A DNA stretch of 8,520 nt from Bacteroidales bacterium UBA4459 (GTDB lineage: Bacteria > Bacteroidota > Bacteroidia > Bacteroidales > F082): assembly GCA_002389465.1 (NCBI GenBank), contig DGOT01000253.1, positions 1 through 8,520 of the forward strand, read 5' to 3'. The notes below the pieces were generated by a model, which saw only the letters and a list, made by a program, of their open reading frames with translations, had not been told where the DNA came from and ran no database searches. This document shows, one piece after another, positions 1 through 7,011 of the stretch; position 1 is the first letter of the stretch, and every line of letters begins with the position of its first letter. The position numbers were made by a program, and so were the translations under genes.

Positions 1-950
1 CGCAATCCGGTTCTTTCGCTGAGGACATCCACCGTTTTTCCATTGATCTTCATTTCCGTATAGAAAGTATAGAGATATGGGTCTCCCAAGCCGTTTGTCC
101 ACCAGCGCTTCGGTTCATCGATGGTAAAAAATAAACCGACTGTATTCGTTCCTTTTTTCAACTGAAAAGTATTTTTATGTGTCTGTCCTGTGTTTTTACA
201 AACGGCTGATAATTCTATTTCAGTTTCCTTGTCTGCTTCCACTTCATACAAAAGTGTCAGATTGGCTTTTTCATCCGTCAAAGAGTTCTGGTAGATATGG
301 ACATTGCGCAGGCAAGCATCATTCCATCCTTCCATCTCCACGGGCTGCCAAATTCCCTGTGTGATATATATGGGTCCCCAGTCCCAGCCAAAATGATACG
401 CTGGCTTTCGGGTATAAACATTCGGATATTCCAGAGGTGTCGAACCCTGCCCCTGCTTTTGTTTGCCCATCTTCACGGGTGATGTAAACCTGACTTCCAG
501 TGCATTATTTCCCTCCTTAAGCAATGATTTGGCATCAACACGCCACTCCCTGAAGAAGTTATCGGCTTTCAATACCTCTTTTCCGCTCAGGTAAACATCG
601 GCATAGGTATCCAGCCCCTTAAAAATGAGTTCCAGGTTGTCCATTTCCATCATTTCGTGATCAACGGAGAATTCCGTCTTGTAGGTCCAGTCTCTTTCGC
701 CAATCCACTGCAGACTGTCTTCGTTAGTACGGTAATAGGGATCAGGGATCTCGCCGTTGGCCAGCATATCCATCTGTATACAGCCCGGTACTTTGGCAGG
801 CAACACCTTACCGCTTCCCTTTTCGTAGAAATACCATGATTCACGGGACAGGTCAACAAGCTTTTTTGGTTTAGCCTGCTGGCAGGATGATAAGCTCAAA
901 ACAACCAGCATAGCCCATGTGAACAAAAATGTGAATCGCTGCTTCATCAT
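1..950 (-). CDS. Beta-mannosidase-like glycoside hydrolase family 2 lipoprotein (partial, N-terminal 316 codons)
   Basis: The frame is open from the start at 950 to the left edge, so the C-terminal part, including the GH2 catalytic glutamates, is outside the window. Residues 1-22 form a lipoprotein signal peptide ending in the lipobox LSSC, with Cys23 as the lipidated residue. The residues after it (QQAKPKK) have no acidic cluster of the kind used for surface export, so a periplasm-facing anchor is my inference. The GH2 sugar-binding domain is recognisable by VPGCIQMD and IPDPYYRTNE (54-77), WIGERDWTYKTEF (82-94), KGLDTYADVYLSG (111-123) and YHFGWDWGP (185-193). WWTNGLGDPYLY (283-294) marks the following Ig-like region. 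The HFGWDWGP signature favours exo-beta-mannosidase over beta-galactosidase; the family would release terminal beta-mannose from mannan or N-glycan oligosaccharides. GAGG at 953-956 is 5 nt from the second ATG (947), which may be the true start. The family call is firm; the exact substrate is inferred. Confidence 0.9.
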   Translation of the reverse strand, partial: MMKQRFTFLFTWAMLVVLSLSSCQQAKPKKLVDLSRESWYFYEKGSGKVLPAKVPGCIQMDMLANGEIPDPYYRTNEDSLQWIGERDWTYKTEFSVDHEMMEMDNLELIFKGLDTYADVYLSGKEVLKADNFFREWRVDAKSLLKEGNNALEVRFTSPVKMGKQKQGQGSTPLEYPNVYTRKPAYHFGWDWGPIYITQGIWQPVEMEGWNDACLRNVHIYQNSLTDEKANLTLLYEVEADKETEIELSAVCKNTGQTHKNTFQLKKGTNTVGLFFTIDEPKRWWTNGLGDPYLYTFYTEMKINGKTVDVLSERTGL

Positions 951-1010
951 TACCTCATTAACGAAAAGGTTTAATCCGATTCTTATTAAATCCCATATAA
1001 AAACAATGTT

Positions 1011-1039
1011 CAAATATAGCGATATAGTGAAATATCAAG
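1011..1039 (-). promoter_or_regulatory. Candidate Bacteroidota promoter for the GH2 gene
   Basis: On the minus strand TATATTTG at 1018-1011 matches the Bacteroidota -7 consensus TAnnTTTG exactly. CTTG at 1039-1036 lies 17 bp upstream and can serve as the -33 element. Initiation about 7 nt downstream would leave a leader of roughly 50-55 nt before the ATG at 950. The remainder of the gap (951-1175) shows no small ORF or RNA gene that I can support. Confidence 0.55.
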
Positions 1040-1175
1040 ATCCAGGGATGTTGCATATCCTTTGAAAATTACATCAAACCACAACCCATCTATATAAAAG
1101 GTCGCTACCGTTTGCGTGGTTGTAAATATGATAAGCGAATTCCGGTAGTAATGGTTCCATTCTTTTCTTAATTAT

Positions 1176-1216
1176 ACCTTTCCTTTCCAAAGTTTAAAAC
1201 TTTGGAAAGGAAAGGT
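1176..1216. repeat. Perfect 20-bp inverted repeat, probable transcript 3'-end hairpin of the DUF58 gene
   Basis: Positions 1176-1195 are the exact reverse complement of 1197-1216, with one central base at 1196; the AT-rich centre would form the loop. The outermost base of the right arm is also the last base of the DUF58 stop codon (TAA on the minus strand, 1218-1216), so the hairpin starts right at the end of the coding region. The stem is mostly runs of C/T against G/A. In the minus direction it is followed by TATAATTAAG rather than a T-run, so it is not a textbook intrinsic terminator. It could still end transcription or protect the mRNA 3' end. The inverted repeat is directly visible; its role is inferred. 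Confidence 0.75.
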
Positions 1217-2190
1217 TAATACAACCTCTCCCTTTTAAACAGATAAGGCAACAGGATACCTTCGAAGCCTTTGTTGATATCAGCTTCCACGTAGTCGATG
1301 TTGTAACGGCCGCAGCGCACTTCCAACTCTTCTCGGATTTTTGTTGCAACTTCGCGGTAGCGCTCGCGTACTTCTACGGGATTAAGTTTAATCACTTCAT
1401 GGCTTTCCATATCCACAAAACGGTAGGGCCGATCATCCAAGTCAAGCTCCTCTTCCAGCTTTTTATCGGCCACATGGAACAGGATTACTTCATGCTTGTA
1501 ATGCTTCAGGTGCTGCAGGGCCGAGAACATTTCGTCCACCCGGTCGAGGCTATCCATCATGTCGCTGAAAATGATCACCAGCGAACGTTTGTGCAGCATT
1601 TCAGCAATACGGTGCAACGAGTCGGTAACATCGGTAGGTTTTTGTTCTTTCGCCTGCTTCATATCGAGCAATTGCTCCAGTTCGGTATATAAATACTTCT
1701 GGTGTACCGAACTCGATTTCTCTTGCGTGTGTTGCTCCACATGATCTGAAAAGAAACTCAGACCCACAGCATCACGCTGCTTCTTCATCAGGTGAATAAG
1801 GGCGGCGGCGGCATATACTGAAAAAACGATTTTGTTCGGATGATCGATATCAGCTGTCTCCCTCATGGGAAAATACATGGATGATGACCTGTCGATGATA
1901 ATGCGGCACCTCAGGTTGGTTTCTTCCTCAAACCGCTTGACAAACATTTTGTCGGTGCGGCCATACAGTTTCCAATCGATAAACCGTGTCGATTCGCCGG
2001 GATTGTACAAGCGATGTTCGGCAAACTCTACCGAAAACCCGTGGAAAGGACTTTTATGCAGGCCTGTGATGAATCCCTCCACCACCTGGCGGGCAATAAA
2101 CTCCAGCGAGTTGAATTGTTCCAGCCGATCACGGTTAATTTTTTCCAATGTTTCCAATAGTATTAAGCCAAAAAAAGGCTGTATCGCCAC
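1216..2190 (-). CDS. DUF58 domain protein (von Willebrand A-like fold)
   Basis: Numbered from the outermost in-frame start (GTG at 2190). The DUF58 signature runs through HGFSVEFAEHRLYNPGE (50-66), TRFIDWKLYGRTD (68-80) and VKRFEEETNLR (84-94). It is followed by a vWA-like metal site, DRSSS (Asp100, Ser102, Ser104), and a second acidic strand, VIIFSDMMD (205-213). No signal peptide or membrane segment is evident, so it is probably cytoplasmic. DUF58 proteins often sit beside MoxR AAA+ ATPases and are thought to act with them as chaperone-like modules; no moxR lies in this window, so its partner and role are unknown. The start is doubtful: the GTG is inside the trxA terminator hairpin, and similarity to the family begins only near residue 26. 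TTG codons at 2157 and 2148, after the hairpin, are better candidates; the coordinate given is the outer limit. The frame is also the same as that of trxA, separated by the trxA stop and nine further codons. Confidence 0.88.
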   Translation of the reverse strand: MAIQPFFGLILLETLEKINRDRLEQFNSLEFIARQVVEGFITGLHKSPFHGFSVEFAEHRLYNPGESTRFIDWKLYGRTDKMFVKRFEEETNLRCRIIIDRSSSMYFPMRETADIDHPNKIVFSVYAAAALIHLMKKQRDAVGLSFFSDHVEQHTQEKSSSVHQKYLYTELEQLLDMKQAKEQKPTDVTDSLHRIAEMLHKRSLVIIFSDMMDSLDRVDEMFSALQHLKHYKHEVILFHVADKKLEEELDLDDRPYRFVDMESHEVIKLNPVEVRERYREVATKIREELEVRCGRYNIDYVEADINKGFEGILLPYLFKRERLY

Positions 2191-2199
2191 AGCCTTTTT
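2170..2199 (-). terminator. Intrinsic terminator of trxA
   Basis: On the minus strand, 18 nt after the trxA stop, AAAAAGGCTGT (2199-2189) pairs with ACAGCCTTTTT (2182-2172) around a 6-nt loop, GGCGAT. A run of seven T residues (2176-2170) forms the U-tract. The A-run/stem/T-run arrangement is that of a classic rho-independent terminator. It should limit read-through from trxA into the DUF58 gene, and it overlaps the first codons of the longest DUF58 reading frame. Confidence 0.85.
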
Positions 2200-2217
2200 C
2201 CGAGATGTTAAAATTTC

Positions 2218-2535
2218 TTACAGCAGGGGTTCCAGTTTTTCCGCTAATTTTTGTTTCGGAACGGCACCCACCTGTTTGTCCACCACTTCACCGTTTTTGA
2301 AAAACAGGATGGTCGGGATATTTCTAATACTAAAAGTTCTTGCCGTCTGGGGGTTATGATCTACGTCAAGTTTGCCAACAAGTACTTTATCACCGTACTC
2401 ATCACCAATTTCCTGAACTATGGGACCTACCATCCGGCAGGGTCCACACCATACTGCCCAAAAGTCAACAATTACCGGTTTATCAGATTTTAATACAAGT
2501 GCTTCAAATGTAGCGTCTGTCAATTCAATGGCCAT
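2218..2535 (-). CDS. trxA: Thioredoxin
   Basis: This is a 105-aa single-domain cytoplasmic thioredoxin of normal length. It carries the active site WCGPC (29-33; redox cysteines 30 and 33), the buried Asp24 in DFWAVW, the cis-proline loop NIPT (Pro74) and the C-terminal GAVPKQKL segment typical of the family. There is no signal peptide. It reduces protein disulfides, including those of ribonucleotide reductase and peroxiredoxins, using electrons from thioredoxin reductase (not in this window). It lies 84 bp downstream of dnaE on the same strand, has its own candidate promoter in that gap and ends at a strong intrinsic terminator, so it is probably expressed mainly on its own. The ATG at 2535 is preceded by an A/T-rich leader without a Shine-Dalgarno site, like most genes here. 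Confidence in the identification is high. Confidence 0.97.
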   Translation of the reverse strand: MAIELTDATFEALVLKSDKPVIVDFWAVWCGPCRMVGPIVQEIGDEYGDKVLVGKLDVDHNPQTARTFSIRNIPTILFFKNGEVVDKQVGAVPKQKLAEKLEPLL

Positions 2536-2561
2536 AATTTCGGATATTTAATTTGCGTGGA

Positions 2562-2592
2562 CAAAGATAATTAAGAATATCAGTGTATAAAA
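2562..2592 (-). promoter_or_regulatory. Candidate promoter for trxA
   Basis: On the minus strand TATCTTTG (2569-2562) matches the -7 consensus TAnnTTTG. The -33 region is only a T-run (TTTT at 2592-2589, 19 bp upstream), so that half is weak. Initiation about 7 nt downstream would give a leader of roughly 20 nt. The site lies between the dnaE stop (2620) and the trxA start, where I see no hairpin that could end dnaE transcripts; some trxA mRNA may therefore also come from dnaE read-through. Confidence 0.5.
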
Positions 2593-2619
2593 AACAATTC
2601 GATAAAAAGTTATTAAAAA

Positions 2620-5600
2620 TCAACTGATCGAAAAACTAATATGTTCCATGTTTACAATCTCATCAATAAACTGCCGCGGATCGATGCCCGAACCGGCCGC
2701 ACGAAGCGTTATGCCATGGGCATTCTCCGGATCTTCCACTTTTAACTCCAGTTTGCACGTGCCGGCATTATTTTTCACAAGCTCTTTAAGCTTTTTAATA
2801 AACGATTTATCGACATGGGCAGCTTCCAGCTTTAGCGTGATCTTTTGCGCATATTTGTTCAGCACATCGTTCAGCAACACAAGGTCTTTTACCTGCACCG
2901 AAAAATTCCCGGCCTGGTTGTACCTTTCTTCCACACGGGCTACAACAAATACATTGTTACCCGATTCAAGCAAATGCTTTTTCTTCAGGTAGTCTTCCGA
3001 AAAAAGCATCAGGTCGATACTTCCGTTAAAATCTTCCAGAGTAAAAATGCCAAACTGGTTTCCTTTTTTTGTTATTTTTTCAGTAGCCTTAGTGATCATG
3101 CCTGCAAACTTTACTGTTTGATCCTTCCATTTTTTCAGGTCATGTTTCAGCTGTGTTATCTCCAGAGTGCAAAAGCGGTCAATGGTCAGCTTGTAGTCAT
3201 CCAGCGGGTGACCTGAAATATAAAACCCAGTTACTTCCTTCTCGTTTCTGAGTTGCTGTATCAATGTCCAGGGCTGGCAAACAGGCATTTCGGGATCTCT
3301 CATTTCAAAAGCGCTTTCCATATCTCCGAATAACGATCCCTGCTGTGAGTTAGCGCGCTCCTGAAAAGCATGCCCGTACTGGATCACTTTTTCAATAAAT
3401 ACGGAACCGTTATCATCCTGGCAGAAATACTGGGCCCGGTGCGTACCCATAAAACTGTCGAAAGCACCTGCCTTAGCCAAAGCTTCGAAACTCCGCTTGT
3501 TTATAGCACGTAAATTCACCCGCTTGGCAAAGTCAAAAATGTTTGTAAACAGTCCGTTTTTCTCCCTTTCCTCAACAGTCTGTTCCACAGCCGACTCTCC
3601 CACCCCTTTGATAGCTCCCATGCCAAAGCGGATCACCCCGTTTTTGGTTACTGTAAACGTAAGGGAGCTTTCGTTTATATCGGGCTGCAATACTTCAATA
3701 CCCATCCGGTTGGCTTCCCGAATAAGCTGTGTGATCTTTTTGATATCATGCAGGTTACGACTCAGGTTTGCCGCCATAAACTCAGCCGGGTAGTGTGTTT
3801 TTAAGTAGGCCGTCTGGTAGGACAAGTGGGAATAACAGGTAGCATGTGATTTGTTAAATGCGTATTTGGCAAATTCCTGCCAATCCTTCCAAACTTTCTC
3901 TACTTTTTCTTTTGGCAAACCATTTTTTTCGCAACCTTCGATGAACTTCACTTTCAGCTTCTCCATCACCGCTTTCTGCTTCTTTCCCATGGCTTTCCTC
4001 AGGCTGTCCGATTCGCCACGTGTAAAGCCTGCCATCTTCCGCGATAAAAGCATCACCTGCTCCTGATACACGGTAATTCCATACGTTTCTTTCAAAATCT
4101 CCTCCATTATGGGGATATCGTAAACGATCTTTTCCTTACCGTGTTTGCGGTTGATAAAATTGGGAATGTACTGCATCGGACCGGGTCTGTAGAGCGCATT
4201 CATGGCAATAAGATCCTCGAAGCGAGTAGGTTTCAGCTCTTTTAGGTACTTCTGCATACCATCGGACTCAAACTGGAACAAGGCAATTGTTTCGCCTCGG
4301 CTGTACAATTCATAAGTTGCTTTATCGTCAAAAGGGATGGTATTGATATCCAGTTCTACACCTTTTGATTTTTTAATGTTCTGAATTGTATCTTTTATAA
4401 TGGAAAGGGTTTTAAGTCCCAGGAAGTCCATCTTCAGCAAGCCGATCGATTCAACAAACTTTCCGTCGTATTGTGTGGCGATATCGAGTACCGAATCTTT
4501 AACCGAAGAAAGCGGCACATACTCATACAGATCTTCCCTGCCTATGATAATGCCGCAGGCATGCGTTCCTATGTTGCGCACCGATCCTTCGAGCCGGAGG
4601 GCATTCACCAGAACCGATTGCACTTCAGGAGTTCCGTCAGCAAGTTCCTTTTTAAGTTCTGCAACTACCTTGTACGAATTTTCCAGATCAACACCGGGGC
4701 CATCGGGTACCAGTTTTGCCAGGCGGTCGGCTTCGGAAAGGGGCAACTTCTGTACACGTGCTACATCCCTGATAGCCATCTTTGCTGCCATCGTGCCGAA
4801 AGTTATCAGGTGGGCAACCCGCATTCGCCCATATTTTTCAGCTACCCATTTCAAAATTCTGTCCCTGCCGTCATCATCGAAATCAATGTCAATATCCGGC
4901 ATGGATATTCTGTCAGGATTCAGGAAACGCTCAAACAGCAGGTTATATTTCAACGGGTCAATGTCAGTAATTTTCAGGCAATAAGCCACGGCAGATCCCG
5001 CTGCACTCCCCCTGCCCGGCCCAACAGAAACCCCTAGTTGCCTGGCAGCTTTTAAAAAGTCCCACACAATTAGAAAATAATCCGGGAATCCCATTTTACG
5101 AATGGTTTCCAGCTCAAAATCAAGCCGCTCCGACATATCCTTGTTCACCTCCCCGTACCTTTCCCTGGCTCCTTCGTAAGTGATATGTTTCAAATACTCA
5201 TTGGCATCAGTATAAGATTCCGGGATCGTAAATTCAGGCATAAGCGGGTCATGGTTCAACTCATAAACCTCAACTTTATCAGCAACTTCAGCCGTGTTGG
5301 CGATAGCCTCGGGAACGTCGGCGAAAAGTTCCTTCATTTCCGCCTGGGTTTTAAACCATTCCTGCTGTGTGTACCTTAAACGCTTCGGGTCATCCAGATC
5401 TTTAGCCGTGCCGATACAAATCAGGCGGTCGTGCGCCCCGGCATCTTCCTTGTTAACAAAATGAACATCATTGGTAGCTACCACCTTAAGCCCATGCTTC
5501 CTGGAAAATTCAAGCAGCACCTTGTTTACGTAAACCTGATCATCGTACACTTTCTTATCCTTATCAGGATCTCCGGTAGGATGCTTTTGTAATTCAAGAT

Positions 5601-6852
5601 ACAGGTCTTCACCAAATAACTCTCTCATTTCAAGTAAAGCCTTTTCGGCTTTTTCTTCTCCCTCGTTTATGATCTTGTCGGGGATTTCTCCGCCAAGGCA
5701 GGCCGTCAGTGCCATCAATCCTTCTTTATGCTGTTGAAGTAAAGCCTTATCAATGCGTGGTTTGTAATACTGGCCCTTGATCCATGCCATCGACACCATT
5801 TTGATCAGGTTTCGGTAGCCGGTTTCATTTTTGGCCAGCAGTACCAGGTGCCAGCCCGAACGGTCTTCTTTGGATTCCCGTAATTGCATGCTCCTTCGGG
5901 CTACATAGACTTCACATCCCAGAATGGGTTTGATGCCTTCTTTTTTAGCTATATCGTGAAACTTCTTGGCTCCGAACATATTCCCATGGTCGGTAATGGC
6001 TATTGCCTGCATCCCATCGGCTTTGGCTTTGGCCATAAGTTTCGGAATCGATGACAGTCCGTCAAGAACAGAAAACTGGGTGTGTACATGCAAATGTGTA
6101 AAGGGCACCTCCGAAACATCCATCTTATCAACATCTTCCTCAGCAGGTTCATGGGCTACTTCTTCCTTTTCCTCTTCATGGAATGCCTGTACATTCAAGC
6201 CAATCGGGCTGATCAATTCAGGGTTAGCTTCACGGAACCTGTCCATCTCTTCCTGCGTCATTTTCAGGTCATCTGCTTTCAGAAGGCCCAGCCGGATAAG
6301 CTCGAGGAAACATCTGGCCGTTGCCTGCACATCGGCTGCAGCATTGTGTGCCGCCCCAAAAGGCTCTTCAAACAGTTTCCGGTGCAATTCCTCCAGCGTA
6401 GGCCATTTGAACTTGCCGTACTTACCCCCTGGCAATTGGCAATACGCCGTAGAGACCGGAATAGTATCAATCATCTTTTTATCAAACAGGATGGTGTTGA
6501 TCTCTTTCCGTAAAAATTCGGCTCCTATGATGTTATTGTCAAACTCAATATTATGGCCTGCGACAACTTCGGCCTTCCCAAGCACCTTATTAAATTCATT
6601 GAGTACAATCGACAATTCATGCCCCTCTCGCAGAGCCCTTTCGGTTGAGATTCCATGTATTTTTTCCGACCCCCTGGGAATAACAAAACCATCCGGTTTA
6701 ACAATATAATTCTGCACCTCGATCAGTTTCCCTTCCAGATCATGCAGTTGCCATGCAATCTGGATTACACGCGGCCAGTTATCAAAATCAGTTAAAGGCG
6801 CATTGTAATCTTTGGGCAAACCGGTAGTCTCGGTGTCATAAATTAGAAACAT
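2620..6852 (-). CDS. dnaE: DNA polymerase III alpha subunit with fused N-terminal 3'-5' exonuclease
   Basis: This is the replicative polymerase, 1410 aa, about 250 residues longer than E. coli DnaE. Residues 1-190 are a DEDDh exonuclease: ExoI YDTETTG (Asp6, Glu8), ExoII HNIEFD (Asp105) and ExoIII HNAAAD (His169, Asp174), so all catalytic residues are present. An acidic linker (about 224-248) leads to a PHP domain with HLHVHTQFS (253-261), ITDHGN (286-291), GCEVYV (312-317) and TNDVHF (460-465). Its metal ligands look retained, unlike in E. coli. The polymerase core has GPGRGSAAGS (611-620), PDIDIDF (652-658, Asp655 and Asp657) and KMDFLGLKT (807-815, Asp809). ALYRPGPM (886-893) and YAFNKSHA (997-1004) lie in the fingers. 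QGSLF (1171-1175) fits a beta-clamp binding site, and an OB fold follows at about 1245-1330. The frame is intact from the ATG at 6852 to TGA. The exonuclease is presumably the proofreader in cis. Confidence 0.97.
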   Translation of the reverse strand: MFLIYDTETTGLPKDYNAPLTDFDNWPRVIQIAWQLHDLEGKLIEVQNYIVKPDGFVIPRGSEKIHGISTERALREGHELSIVLNEFNKVLGKAEVVAGHNIEFDNNIIGAEFLRKEINTILFDKKMIDTIPVSTAYCQLPGGKYGKFKWPTLEELHRKLFEEPFGAAHNAAADVQATARCFLELIRLGLLKADDLKMTQEEMDRFREANPELISPIGLNVQAFHEEEKEEVAHEPAEEDVDKMDVSEVPFTHLHVHTQFSVLDGLSSIPKLMAKAKADGMQAIAITDHGNMFGAKKFHDIAKKEGIKPILGCEVYVARRSMQLRESKEDRSGWHLVLLAKNETGYRNLIKMVSMAWIKGQYYKPRIDKALLQQHKEGLMALTACLGGEIPDKIINEGEEKAEKALLEMRELFGEDLYLELQKHPTGDPDKDKKVYDDQVYVNKVLLEFSRKHGLKVVATNDVHFVNKEDAGAHDRLICIGTAKDLDDPKRLRYTQQEWFKTQAEMKELFADVPEAIANTAEVADKVEVYELNHDPLMPEFTIPESYTDANEYLKHITYEGARERYGEVNKDMSERLDFELETIRKMGFPDYFLIVWDFLKAARQLGVSVGPGRGSAAGSAVAYCLKITDIDPLKYNLLFERFLNPDRISMPDIDIDFDDDGRDRILKWVAEKYGRMRVAHLITFGTMAAKMAIRDVARVQKLPLSEADRLAKLVPDGPGVDLENSYKVVAELKKELADGTPEVQSVLVNALRLEGSVRNIGTHACGIIIGREDLYEYVPLSSVKDSVLDIATQYDGKFVESIGLLKMDFLGLKTLSIIKDTIQNIKKSKGVELDINTIPFDDKATYELYSRGETIALFQFESDGMQKYLKELKPTRFEDLIAMNALYRPGPMQYIPNFINRKHGKEKIVYDIPIMEEILKETYGITVYQEQVMLLSRKMAGFTRGESDSLRKAMGKKQKAVMEKLKVKFIEGCEKNGLPKEKVEKVWKDWQEFAKYAFNKSHATCYSHLSYQTAYLKTHYPAEFMAANLSRNLHDIKKITQLIREANRMGIEVLQPDINESSLTFTVTKNGVIRFGMGAIKGVGESAVEQTVEEREKNGLFTNIFDFAKRVNLRAINKRSFEALAKAGAFDSFMGTHRAQYFCQDDNGSVFIEKVIQYGHAFQERANSQQGSLFGDMESAFEMRDPEMPVCQPWTLIQQLRNEKEVTGFYISGHPLDDYKLTIDRFCTLEITQLKHDLKKWKDQTVKFAGMITKATEKITKKGNQFGIFTLEDFNGSIDLMLFSEDYLKKKHLLESGNNVFVVARVEERYNQAGNFSVQVKDLVLLNDVLNKYAQKITLKLEAAHVDKSFIKKLKELVKNNAGTCKLELKVEDPENAHGITLRAAGSGIDPRQFIDEIVNMEHISFSIS

Positions 6853-6912
6853 GAATTGTTAAATTTTAAATGTTTGATAATAAGTTACTTAGTAAGTCAT
6901 TGGGGTACAAAA

Positions 6913-6940
6913 CAAAATTAATCAAATAGCTATTTGCAAA
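6913..6940 (-). promoter_or_regulatory. Candidate promoter for dnaE
   Basis: On the minus strand TTTG (6940-6937) and TAATTTTG (6920-6913) are separated by 16 bp and match the Bacteroidota -33 and -7 elements. Initiation near 6906 would leave a leader of about 50 nt before the ATG at 6852. The -33 element abuts that of the divergent lipoprotein promoter, so the two promoters may compete for sigma factor and polymerase. Confidence 0.55.
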
Positions 6941-6948
6941 CGTATTTG
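6923..6948. promoter_or_regulatory. Nested palindromes between the divergent promoters, possible operator
   Basis: Three linked symmetric elements are visible: CAAATAGCTATTTG (6923-6936), a perfect 14-bp palindrome; TTTGCAAA (6933-6940), a perfect 8-bp palindrome holding both -33 elements; and CAAA-CGTA-TTTG (6937-6948), an inverted repeat. Part of the symmetry follows from two back-to-back TTTG boxes, but the 14-bp palindrome lies within the dnaE spacer and goes beyond that. It could bind a dimeric regulator. No candidate regulator is encoded in the window. Confidence 0.4.
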
Positions 6949-6960
6949 TTAATAACTTTG
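6933..6960 (+). promoter_or_regulatory. Candidate promoter for the 218-aa lipoprotein gene
   Basis: TTTG (6933-6936) and TAACTTTG (6953-6960) are separated by 16 bp and match the Bacteroidota -33 and -7 elements, the same spacing as in the divergent dnaE promoter. Initiation near 6967 would leave a leader of about 45 nt before the ATG at 7012. Confidence 0.6.
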
Positions 6961-7011
6961 GCAAAAATTCAGAAACCGGTTGGATTTCAGAACATAAAAA
7001 TATATTGAGCC

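Noticed and set aside
1..950. Frameshift in the GH2 gene, suggested by short open frames on both strands
   Set aside because: Direct translation from 950 to the edge is continuous, with family motifs in one frame throughout.
1176..1216. Invertible promoter or transposon end
   Set aside because: The arms are adjacent with one base between them, enclosing no invertible segment, and no recombinase or transposase is present.
1865..2359. 164-codon open frame on the plus strand
   Set aside because: It runs opposite both DUF58 and trxA, across the terminator, and has no family features.
4400..5037. Two overlapping plus-strand frames of 188-194 codons
   Set aside because: Both are antisense to the polymerase core of dnaE and overlap each other in different frames.
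5966..6709. 247-codon open frame on the plus strand
   Set aside because: It lies wholly opposite the exonuclease/PHP part of dnaE, whose motifs are unambiguous; its translation is Ser-rich with no recognisable domain.
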